A DNA stretch of 64,000 nt from Mansonella perstans (Eukaryota; Nematoda; Chromadorea; Rhabditida; Onchocercidae). Shown here in pieces: positions 53,660 to 64,000 of the stretch (its first letter is position 1; every line of letters starts with the position of its first letter). The notes under the pieces were generated by a model that saw only the letters and a program-made list of their open reading frames with translations, was not told the origin of the DNA and searched no databases. Made by a program: the position numbers and the translations under genes. The stretch spans positions 1-64,000 of the forward strand of contig JBAMDO010000144.1 of the NCBI GenBank assembly GCA_037074765.1, read 5' to 3'.

Positions 53660-56600
53660 TTAACGAACAGAGATGTATTCCAAATTTGGTGGTCCAGCCC
53701 AACTATGTAAAAAGGCATTTCTTGCAGCTGTAAATGCTTCCCTAATCAACTGTAGATTTTCAATACTTGTCACGCATCGCGCTGTATTCTTCTGATCATA
53801 CGGTTCCTCGATAAATATTTTAAAGCGCATAGTATTGTCTGCTAACAACTCCCTGAAAAGAACGACACTTTCTCAAATTTCGAAAATATCTGTACGTAAA
53901 TCGCTGCAATCACGATACACGAAGTTAGATTATACTAGCATTATGAATAACAGAAAACTGCTTAAAGCAACATGCAAAAGAACAAATTAAATCAAGTTCA
54001 CTATTTTTGCTAAAGAGATGAAGTTTAAACAATTAAAATGAAATAATTACCTGCTATACACGCATCCACGACGAATCGATATTGCCTTATTTTTGAAATC
54101 GAAACGAGCGTAATAATCAAAAAACGCTATTAGTAATTCACCAACTGTTTCAGTGTTAAATTCGCGAGCTAAAATTATTTTAAAGAATGTAAATTATCCC
54201 ACAAAAGAATTAAAGCATATATGCACAATAGAATTAAAGAATACAGATGAATGTTAACTAAACGAATTTATTTTGGACGATTATCTGGTATAAAGTTCAT
54301 TAAAACATACATGGTAATGGATATGGCAAATCTCGAAACAATTCTAAGCTGTCTAGGCTGCAAGTGGCATTGAACAAGGAAGGGTAGAGGAACTGAAGAT
54401 TCGGCAAAACTGGTGGTAATGCTCCGCATTGCAAAAAATGTAGAACCATCAAAATAAGTGAGTAACTTCAAAAATAGATTTTTTTATTGTTAAATAAAAA
54501 AGATTTGTAACTCTGAAAATGGAATTAAATGAGATTCAAGCAGAAATTAACCGAAGAGCAGCAGAATGCAAGCCTTTGAGGATTAAATAAATGCTGTCAA
54601 ATGAACTTAGTGATAAATTTCAGATTTATAGTTTGAATGTGAAATTAAGCACAAACCTATTCAATGTTCCCATCATCGCGTTATTAATACCAGCATTGAT
54701 GGCCCAGTGCTTTACAAGCAAACACAATGCTGGGAAACGATCGTCAATTCTGAATATTTATATTCAAGTCACATACAAATTATATCATCATTTTAAAAAG
54801 AAATGGAATTGATGTTTAATTTTTCAAGACGGTTCATCAGTAACTAGACAGAATTAACTTATGCTCGGCATATATATATGTGAAAGTAAAGCTGTAAAAA
54901 TACCTCGAATAATAGTGAAGAAGATGTGAATTATATATTCCAGCTACGTTATTACAATTAATGTCTATTTCCAGTTCTTCGTAAGGTGCGGCCATTTCCA
55001 GTTTTATTATTGGGACCTGAAATAATTCAGTAAGATGCATTAGAATATCGAAATACGCGAAAATAATTCCTTAAAGCACTGATGCGGTTCAATTAATACC
55101 TTCCAGCACGTTAGTTTCCAAAACTTACTTTAGCTGGTATATATTGACAGGTCTTGAACATTTGACGCCAATCCGTAACAAACCTCTTGTACAGTTTCTT
55201 CAGCACCTGTATGCTATAACTGAAAATTCCATAGTTCATAACCTTTCATGTAAATATTAACTCGGAGTTTTGACGCACTAATATTGGCATATGAATAAGT
55301 TCTCTAACTATGACTTACCTCCTGTTGGCCTCAAAGCTATGATTTTTGTAAGGCTGGCAAATGCATAAATCCATATCTGAGTTGTACGAACCACAACCAT
55401 TTACTGTGGAACCAACGGCTATCAAATTAGAATCTTTGTAAACCTAAATCTTGATTATCAGCCAAAATATTCAAGATCTATTACTAAGAACGCTTGTTTT
55501 TAAAACAAATTAATCGTCCATGAAAATAACCTGACGAACAAGTGTTAAAAGCTTCTGTCGAACTGTCATTTTCCAAGAAAATGTCCGATCATCCTGAAAA
55601 TTTCCCAATGTATTGTTTGAAATTAAGCAAGGACTTCCTGAACAGCTATGAACACAATATTTAGGAAAAATTTGAAAAGATAAAAATCCAAAAATACCTG
55701 TCCATTAATCTGAAAATGTCTCCAGATGTGTTCATCAAATGATTTGAATTCCTTTGCATACGCTGCCCTCTTTTCCTTAATAACACTACGTATGGCTAAT
55801 GTTTCTTCTACACAACTGACTCCTAAATTGCGCTGTAAGAAATTAACAACTCAGAATAACTGCAAATATCCATAATTAAAGAAAACTTTAACAATAAAAC
55901 ACATATTCAATATTACATTTTTGAATATGTCAAAAAATTACCTAAAACTGCACATAAGGTTTCGTATTTTGCTCCTGAATTACTGGGAGGTGGCGAAAGG
56001 ACACTTGCACTATGTTTGTTTACAGCAGGCAAAATCTACAGTGAAAGGTAAGTATAGTAACACGTCCTTAGTTTTAAGAAAATCTTTCTGCACATGAATA
56101 AAAATGGTGCCCAAAAAGCAAAGGCCAAAATTATCAATAAATTTCCAGTGACATGTAAGATAACCATAACTGAAAGAGGAAAACAAATAAAAATTACCCC
56201 TACATTAAATGCTTTTGGTTAAAATAAAAAGGCTTCCCATACCTCTTCTTCTAAAACCACATCAGAATCATCGGTAACATCACAACAAGTTATATTTCCA
56301 TCTGCATTATTATCAACTGAGCGATTTTCAAATTTAACCGCTGATTTATCTTTCGCTCGCTCTATGGCTGTAAAAAAAAATAAAAATAAATGATATGATG
56401 CGACTCTAAAAGTTCGTCAACTTAAATTTAAATTAATCTAGGTTACGTGCTATATTCGTTTAGCGCCCATATCTCTGTTTAACGATTTCCGTAAAATGAA
56501 AGTGCTGCATCCTGCATCAAAACAGTGAAACCAACTAATAACAAGCGCTGTATCTCGTTTAATACTAATGAAGCTATGCATCTCATAGATCTGCAGGTCA

Positions 56601-57394
56601 AAACAAAATAAATTTAGTAATTTCGGAGTATTTTTTTCAACGTCTAAAATTTCAAATCGAATTGACAAACTTTTGGATAAAATCCTCCCTACTATGGAAG
56701 CACTTTTTTTAATTTAGCAAACAAACTTCGCAATTAATACAGCAAAATCCAAGAAACCATACCGGGAAAATCACCGCAACTGGCCTCACTACTAGCTGTA
56801 GCTCCTTCAGCAGTTTCCGTGAAGGTACGAAACACCTGAAATATCCTGCTTATTTCCAACATCTAATTTTTATTATTTCGTTTTTTTTGAAGAAGATTAA
56901 GAGTGCTAAGGTATCCAAGATATCTATTTTCTAGCGATAATACAAAACAAATTGAAAAAATATTCATATTATTTCATTTATGTCCTTACATTATCCATAG
57001 AATCAACACCTTCTCTTAATGTCGTTTTTGAGTTCTTGTAAAAACTCACTTCGGGACTGGGTGTAAAAGTAGAACTTGTTGATGGCATATTTAACGAGTC
57101 TGAAAATTCGGCTTCTTTTTCTCGTCCCGTATCTTCAATCTCCTGTCAAAATTAAAAATAATTCTGACAATAAAATATGCCAAATGTAACATTAAACTCG
57201 GTCTACTACCTTAGCTTAGACCAGATGTTACATCTGAAATTCTTGGGAGAACATAAGTACTTCATGATAAAAAGGCAGGTCTGCGTAGAATCCGCTTTCA
57301 CGACTTTACAGGAAAATTCATTCTGTCGTCTTACCAAACCAAACATGACGAGACTTACTTCTCCAGTAAAATTTTTGCTTTTTTTCGTTTCCAT
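53660..57394 (-). CDS. gld-2: Cytoplasmic poly(A) polymerase GLD-2
   Basis: A non-canonical poly(A) polymerase that lengthens tails of stored germline mRNAs together with RNA-binding partners. The first recognised exon (57359-57428) has ATG 57392-57394 (METKKSKNFTGE) and splices in phase to EIEDTGREKEAEFS (about 57143). Exons to about 55900 encode a low-complexity, acidic N-terminus. Catalytic core: AVGSTVNGCGSYNSDMDLC (two metal-binding Asp, about 55370-55440), VPIIKLE and LEIDINCNNVAG (third Asp, about 54970), FPALCLLVKHWAINAGINNA (about 54700), SYALCFMLIYFLQ (about 54420), ELLIAFFDYYARFDFKNKAI (about 54120) and the PAP-associated CIEEPYDQKNTARCV in the last exon, stop at 53660. IEEP(F/Y)D-NTAR is GLD-2-type rather than Trf4/GLD-4. 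The 5' end could extend beyond 57394 if the acceptor at 57429 is a cis site. Confidence 0.88.
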
Positions 57395-57428
57395 CAAATA
57401 TGACTTCGATTCATCTCCTTTTCGTCTC

Positions 57429-57723
57429 CTAAATAAAACAACCGATTGATGGTGAATTTTTTAAATGAAATTTGGATATGCAAATAATCTGAAATAGCGG
57501 CCTTTCACAAACAACGCTCAACAGTAGTTTTGAAATAAAATAAATGATCCACCAACAAAAACTAGAAAAAAAACTCGAAATTAATTATGTAATGGTTCCT
57601 CAGAAAAGTACTGATATTTTCGACCAGTAAGGGACCAAAAGTGGAATCTTAAATCCCAAAAGTTGCGTGAAACTCTTCCGGCCGAATCCAACATGATCCA
57701 TTACAAATTAGCAAGATAGAATA
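57429..57723. other. Short gap with probable trans-splice acceptor of gld-2
   Basis: About 295 bp separate the stop of the upstream gene (57724) from the first gld-2 exon, which begins after TTTTATTTAG on the minus strand. Such spacing and a shared strand are what a nematode operon would show. No coding potential is seen in the gap. Confidence 0.5.
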
Positions 57724-60700
57724 TTATTTAGAGTGAAAAAAAAAAGAGAATAATGACTTTTTTGCAAGTCTATTCGACTTCTCGTCATGCTTCTGTGCCA
57801 TGACTCGACTTTCACCAAGCATTTCGTCCGTCATTTTCAAAAATTCCTCGGTACAGAATCCATTTTTCGTGAGTTGAACCCAATGTGGCATCTCTGAATG
57901 ACAAAATATCAAAACATAAGTTCGGGATCAAAAGAGTCTAAAATAATACGAACTGAACCTGCTTCCACTTGACAAAGTTTACAAAAAAGCTTCATTAAAT
58001 ATTCCTACACTACTAAAACATACATACGTGTAAAACCCTTGGTAGTATGAAACCCGAATCAAATCTGCTAATACAGTTTGTAAATTTGAAACAAAATTAT
58101 CAAATTCAAATGTGTAAATTAAGGTCCTTTTTTGCATCCAAAATATCTCGAACGTATTAGCTTAGAATTCTTAGCCAGTGTTTTGCTTCTAAAAACAAAG
58201 TTGATATCCTAAATTTCAGACTTTTGCATTAAAATCATAAATTCATTTAACGCCTAAATTTATTCATTTCTACCAAAGGTCCCAGCAGTAGTTTTCTTCG
58301 CGATTAAAATGACATTTCGTAAAGATGAATTACTTGCTGTCATTCTTTTTCTGAACCATTCAACAGTATTCTTCACAATCTTCCATTGCTTCATGCGCCG
58401 CCAACGCTTTATCTTCCCGGAGAATTCAGGCATATCAGACTTGCCTAAAAAATCCGCAAAGATAACGAAATTAGAAAATTCAAAATAATATCAGTAGTTC
58501 TACAGCAATAAAGAAGCATTCCAACTACTACGGAAAAGTGCAAAAACACGATTCTGTGTACATGTTTATTCATACCCCAATTTTACATCTTGACTGTCAG
58601 AAAAAAGACAAGAGAAGTAAGTCATTGGTTTTACTCGAAGAAATTAACCCTGCTGCACATCAAATGACGCATTTCATCAATCTAATAACAGTGTTGCTCA
58701 ATCATTGCATCAATTCACTAAATCATTCTATATAATCGGAAAAATAAAGCAATATTCTAAGCTTACCAATCGTATGATATAAAATCGGTGTTATGAAACC
58801 CGCATGATACAGTCGCCTTACAATACTTCGGCTCGCTGCCCAGAATGCTTTCTTTTGTTTGAAACCAAAGCCACTACCAAAAAAGTGCGAAGCTGGGAGA
58901 TGACTTATCGTCATGAAAACGTGATGACAAGTTTGGTATGTAGTACACAACTCAATCTGTTGCTCTGCCGTTAGTTTGATAACTTGAAAATATAAGAATC
59001 AGAGTTTTGCAAGTGCGAACTTATATAAATAAATTCTATCTTATTACAACCTACGCACCGCAGTTGTATAGGTGAATTTTAATAACTTAATCTAATCTCG
59101 AAAAGCTGATCCGTCCAATTTCATTAATGACTATGAAGCCCAAACAATAACCTAGTTTGGCGAATAGAAAAAAACGACATACCATCAACAACAACGGAAA
59201 AATTCTGCTTAACTGTTACATAATTTTGCACGATAAGCAGAAAACAATCAACTCACCACAGGTGTTCTTGATACATTCTAGCTTTGTATGCATAAGCCAT
59301 TTCATAAAAAATTCCATATAACACGCATTTTCGAAAAATTCACCCTTAATACCATCGACTGTTACCTGCTCGTTCACAGTTCTGCAAGATTTTGAGCAAA
59401 TATTTCAAATTCATTTGTTCATGAGCAACTGCTGAAGCAAATTAGAATATGACAAGAAATTATGTACTTTAAAATCAGTTCTATTAACTGTAGCATAAAT
59501 ATCCGACTTTAAGAATCCATAAAAATCAATATCCAAGCAAAATATAAAAAAATATAATAAGCAGAAAATTAAAAAAGAGCAATAAAGACATATTTCTGCA
59601 GCAGTATCAGTGCAGAAAACAAGAATAACACTAGGGCAACATCTATTTACGACTAACTTTGCGGTAACTGCCGAAGCTTTTTTTTGCAAGCATCTGTCAT
59701 TAATCAACGAAGCTTCTTTAAACAATGGCACAGGTCCGTTTGGATCAATTGCAGAAGGTCGTGTTTCTGTTTCACCCAGCAAATACGGCTTCAGTTGCCG
59801 ACTAAAAAGAAATATCATGTTTTTGATGTTATTTCATGAAGATAAAATAGATGTCGTCAGCAGGACAATCTCACGAGACGGGAATGTGCTTGATCAAGGC
59901 ATAGTTTCGACGAAATAGACGCAACTGCATTGATTTTCGGAAAAGAAAGTCGCTGCAGAGTCAAAAAAAGGAGAAATTTCTATAAATTTCCATTAATTTT
60001 ATACCAAGTTTAAAATAAACAAACAACTTACAAAACTGACTCTGCCACAGCAGGAAAACACTTCAATTTCTGTCTAGATAGCCTTTTCAAATACATCTTA
60101 TAAGTTGAAATTTTGATAGCAGTAGAAAGTTGAACCACGCTACCAACATCATAATAACATACATCACTGCCATCCAAACACTTTCTCAAATTCGTTTTAG
60201 CCTTGCTATGAAGTACAACTTTACCAATAGAACAGAACTGCTGATGACGCTATAATCGTTACATCTTATTAGTTTAAAGGAGAACGAAATTGAGACGATA
60301 TTTCCAAGCAATCAAGACTGCTTAAATTCAAAAATTGATAGAGCTTTCGAAGTAACTTACGAATGAATATGAATGTACTCTGACTTTTCGCTGTGCACAA
60401 GAACGCATGAGTTGCCAGAATCTGCTATCCCTGCAATGTAGGAATTAAACAAAAAAGACCTAAACAAAACATTTTGACAACTAACATTAAAAATCCTTTT
60501 TGAGAAGCTTATAAATTCTTACTGCGTTAAAACAACCGCACTACATAATATATGATACAGTTCGCAATGCCATCCTCATTTTTACACTGGAAATGTAAAA
60601 TAAAGTGGCATTCTGAATTCTTATTCTCCTGCGATCCAGAGAATTGGAATCTTTTGTGCCGACAATAGAATATTTTTTTGTGTGATTAAATATTCAGCAC

Positions 60701-60909
60701 CAATGAAAAGAAAAAAAAAAGGCAGTAAAGAATCGAGAAAATGTAGATAAATGGTCGGATATCACAACCAATATTTACCTATCATTTTCATTTTCAACGC
60801 TTTCATCGGATGATTCTATCTGGATTAAATCTACCTCATCGTTATTTCCGCCAAACTGCTCACTGCGAAGATTTTGTCCATCATCAAAATAACAATTTTT
60901 TGTAGTCAT
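57724..60909 (-). CDS. Unrecognised multi-exon protein gene upstream of gld-2
   Basis: I do not recognise this protein. Exon 1 (about 60780-60909) starts MTTKNCYFDD and is acidic (DLIQIESSDESVENEND). It joins in phase to an exon at about 60348-60435 (DSRFWQLMRSCAQRKVRVHS), then about 60036-60252 (FCSIGKVVLHSKAKTNLRKC), then 59651-59801 (RQLKPYLLGETETRPSAIDP). Further exons read FFENACYMEFFMKWLMHTKL (about 59258-59381), ELCTTYQTCHHVFMTISHLP and RRLYHAGFITPILYHTIG (58767-58983), IKRWRRMKQWKIVKNTVEWF (about 58330-58445) and EMPHWVQLTKNGFCTEEFLK (57726-57900). The join between the exons at 59651 and 59381 does not keep frame as I read it, so a small exon may be missing. No signal peptide or membrane segment is evident. 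The exon chain is convincing as a gene; the function is unknown. Confidence 0.65.
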
Positions 60910-62929
60910 AATGATAATATCCTCAAATGCACGTCCTTAATTCCTAGAAGGATACAGATAAATTTACATATATCACAGATCAAAATTACTGTAACTCACA
61001 AAGTTATAGAACACAGCTCAAATTACTCAGCTGATCCGCGCAATGCCTTTCACATCATGTGTTCAAAAAAATTGCCGCATTTGACCGTCCACTAGCGGAC
61101 ACAAATGCCAATGAACGAGCAGCTAGTTGACAATGGACATATAGGATATGTAGAAGTCAATGAATTTAAACTAATATTATCTCGACTATCGATCAGTTGT
61201 TAATTTACCTTTCATCTGTTTTTCTCACAAACAGAAGTATTCTCCCGCGGTGATTTTCTTTGGCAATAATCTCCCTTTGTTGCTTCTTTATAAACCATGA
61301 GAAATGTACAATAATAATCACTGAGAACACAGATCAAATCCAATACAAAGGGACAAAGGGATATAACAGGCGAAGATATAACATATCATCACTTGCTATT
61401 CAATAACGACTTTATGACCCTAAACCGACCTCGTTTAGGACTTTTTTCCCCATTCCCCCCCGCTCTCCCCCCTCCCCCTCCCTATCTATGATTCATTCTT
61501 CCATTTTTTTAATATTATTTCCACCTATCAAATGTTATTTAGTATGATCGGGAAATCGCATATTATTTCATCACGGAACCCCGGGATTCATTAACAAATC
61601 ACAAATTGTCCCAAAAAATGTAGCACACGTCTTCAAAACTACCTTCTGGTAACTTCCAACAAGACTAAAACTACTGACTTTGTGAAACCTCAATCAGACT
61701 CTTATAAAATTATCTCAAATAAATCGCCATTGTTTATTTTTTCATACCCTTTAATAGCATTTCAATTATTGATGAAGCTATATCGTGGATGAAACAAACA
61801 ATCGTTTTTTCCCTGGAGTTAAAAAAAAAAGGCTCATAATTCATGACATTAACTAATGTATAAACTTCAGAAAGTAATAAGCATGGGAAGATATATAGAC
61901 AGTAAGGGAAAAAAATCAGAAAAAATACCGGGAAATCCCAGAATATCCCAAACAACATTCCCGCACTTAAACTACATCTGCATTATAGAAACAACTGTTA
62001 CCTACTATTCCGCTAGAATTTGCGGAAATCTCAATTTAAAATGCGGTCGTCCATTTTTAACGGGCGTTCACTGATGACGTCTACCAATGTATAGTTTGGG
62101 ACAATTCCATTATTGGGATTTCGTCCGTTCACGTACAGGTGGATTTAAATTCCTATTTTAAATTAAAATTAATTCAGGAGGTAGAGACTGTTGCTGCCGT
62201 CCGTCGCATGCACAAATTGCTTCAGCACTGTGCGATCCATTCTCGTCGTCTTTTATTCTCATGTAAGTGTGCACAGTCGGCTTATTTCTAAAACATCTGG
62301 CAATACTGCTATTTGATTATTGTCAGTAAGTTGATCCCATTACACTTTGGAATTACTACGTCAATTTTTTAACGTGAACCATGATTGATTCACGTTTTAC
62401 TACTTTTAACAATTTTTGAGCAAGAAATTTTTGCAATGACAACACTGACAAAGAGTTGAAGTAAAATTATTCTTCACGACACTGATATATGTAAATTGGT
62501 CTTGTTAATATGAATATGCGGAATTCTTCCGGCAAACTTTCAAATTTATAACATCTTAATGATTTCGAAGTAGCTTAATTGCAGTCTGAACTGTGTTATA
62601 ATGCTGGACTGATGTATTAATTATTACTGACGAGTTATTAAGTCCTGATGTATTAATTATCACATCATGCCTCATATTCATGTTCACTTCATGTGTGAGT
62701 ACACTTCATCTTCATCCAAAGATTTTTTTTCCTGACATTGAAATATCCGATAGAGTGAAAGCATAAAAAAAAAGACAAAATTCCATTAGTCAAGCAGTCG
62801 GTTTAACTGAAATGATTTTTTCCCCAGTTTATACAAAAAATGTAATAATATAACACATATGCCATCTATTGGCTGTGGAAGTTAGTTGGTAGCGTAAATT
62901 TCGTTGTTAGCTAAGCAAAATTATACGCA
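60910..62929. other. Divergent intergenic region upstream of pam-1
   Basis: About 2 kb between two divergently transcribed genes, presumably holding both promoters. It includes a C/T-rich tract at about 61447-61489. No exon is supported; frames of 72-74 codons show no motif. Confidence 0.55.
61447..61489. repeat. Polypyrimidine (C-rich) tract
   Basis: About 40 bases almost wholly C and T, including runs of seven or more C, in an otherwise AT-rich neighbourhood. Confidence 0.85.
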
Positions 62930-62969
62930 ATACTTTGCAGCATCAATTAAAATAAAGTCAAGAAAAGAG
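62930..62969 (+). promoter_or_regulatory. Probable spliced-leader acceptor of pam-1
   Basis: ATACTTTGCAG ends at 62940, followed by a 29-base leader to ATG 62970. This decides the start in favour of 62970: the in-frame upstream ATG at 62904 would lie in the outron. Confidence 0.6.
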
Positions 62970-63301
62970 ATGGCTTGCGTTGTACCATTGAAGTTTGAAC
63001 GTTTGCCAGAATTAGCTAAACCAACGCATTACGCCTTAACCCTGTCGCCCGACCTTAAAAATTTCACTTTCCATGGACAAGAAACAACTGATATCGAGGT
63101 TAGTTGCATTATCATTAAATTTTGGTTACTATTACTTGAAAATATATGTTCTTCGAGTTCATGAAGTTGATCTTTTTCTCTTTGTTAATATTTCAATTTA
63201 GATGCATATATAAACATACATTTCCTTAATATTTGTTAGGCATAATCATTATTTAGCATTTATAGCAAACGTGGATTTTACTTTTCAATGTTTTCGTTAA
63301 A

Positions 63302-63333
<32 letters not shown>

Positions 63334-64000
63334 CACGTCATTGCTGAACTGAGTTGAATTCCATCCAGTTCAATATTTATCATTCATTATAGATTTTGAA
63401 AGGCACGGATCATTTCAAGTTACATTCAAGTGACATTGACATCAAAAAGGCTCAGCTTACACTAAGTGACGGATCAGGTTTTTTTCGGCTTTTTATAATA
63501 AGCGCTCTAAAAGTTCTTATCTTTAATGTACACATATACAAGCATATCAGTTGCCTAGAATTGTGAAGTTTGAAAAAGAAGAGCTGTTAGTTTGAAATAC
63601 CGCATTTTACCAAACTTAGATTTTCTGGTAGAAATTTTAATGATTAAAGTGGTTTTACGCCTTGATTTTTTGAATTAATTCTTATTTGGAGGATCCAAGT
63701 TCAGTTTTTGCAAAGTCTTTACTTTCAGTGTTACAAGATCTTGGTATAGAATATGACAAGAAATGGACAACTGTAACGATAAAATTGCCGAAGCACATTT
63801 CTCCTCAAAAAGCAAAAATTTCTTTGGAGTTTGTAGGTGAACTAAATGAAACGATGCGAGGTTTCTATCGATCATCCTTTAAGGATGCCGATGGAAGAGA
63901 ATGCTATTTAGCTTCTACACAATTTGAAGTTAGTTTCTTCAACTGCATATCGTTGAATAGTTCAGTAACTTTTATGTGTTTGCCTTTTCCTCAAGTTTCG
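62970..64000 (+). CDS. pam-1: Puromycin-sensitive aminopeptidase (M1 family), 5' part, runs off right edge
   Basis: M1 zinc aminopeptidases of this type remove N-terminal residues from cytosolic peptides; in C. elegans the relative is needed for meiotic exit and embryo polarity. Exon 1 (62970-63098) reads PLKFERLPELAKPTHYALTL then FTFHGQETTDIEV; exon 2 (63393-63477) ILKGTDHFKLHSSDIDIKKA; exon 3 (63729-63928) LGIEYDKKWTTVTIKLPKHI then FVGELNETMRGFYRSSF and ECYLASTQFE. These match the N-terminal beta-domain of NPEPPS-type enzymes, including GELN--M-GFYRS and TQFE, and phases agree. The catalytic GAMEN and HEXXH parts lie beyond the window. A 24-base poly(A) run (63308-63331) sits in intron 1. 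Confidence 0.9.

Noticed and set aside
62904..62969. Upstream in-frame ATG for pam-1
   Set aside because: A TTTGCAG acceptor at 62940 lies between it and ATG 62970, so the upstream ATG is probably removed with the outron.

Overview
The window is nuclear DNA of a nematode, probably a clade III (spirurid/filarial-type) species. It is strongly AT-rich. All protein genes have many short GT-AG introns. Several start codons lie a few bases behind an unpaired 3' splice acceptor (TTTCAG-type), as expected for spliced-leader trans-splicing. The polyubiquitin units carry Ala at position 19, as in C. elegans. The genus is inference; nothing here proves it.

Layout from left to right. 1-6699 (minus): the first 16 exons of a laminin gamma chain (lam-2 type); the rest lies off the left edge. 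6700-18126: an 11.4 kb stretch with no supportable gene, holding microsatellites and one N. 18127-19263 (minus): GATC, the mitochondrial glutamyl-tRNA(Gln) amidotransferase subunit C. It lies about 255 bp behind 19519-28083 (minus), a 24-exon kinesin-5 (bmk-1/Eg5), so the pair may be an operon. 29981-34308 (plus): a SAM-domain sphingomyelin synthase with a complete His/His/Asp triad. 36429-38129 (minus): a five-unit polyubiquitin gene with an intron at the same place in units 1-4. 38130-42160: non-coding, with a local duplication. 42161-47660 (minus): importin-13-type karyopherin.

49946-50360 (plus): remains of, or a whole, small trans-spliced gene for a one-helix membrane protein. A possible third exon is split by a recent, internally deleted BEL/Pao-type LTR retrotransposon (50660-52444, 5-bp target duplication TGCAT). 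53660-57394 (minus): the cytoplasmic poly(A) polymerase GLD-2, preceded about 300 bp upstream by an unrecognised multi-exon gene on the same strand (57724-60909); these two may also be co-transcribed. 62970-64000 (plus): the 5' end of a puromycin-sensitive aminopeptidase (pam-1), running off the right edge.

The genes are mostly housekeeping or developmental (basement membrane, mitotic spindle, mitochondrial translation, sphingolipid synthesis, ubiquitin supply, nuclear import, germline mRNA polyadenylation, peptidase) and do not form one pathway. I found no tRNA, rRNA, CRISPR or bacterial-type system. The most unusual items are the retrotransposon inserted 8 bp after a strong splice acceptor, the polyubiquitin gene whose intron was copied with each coding unit, and the unrecognised gene upstream of gld-2.
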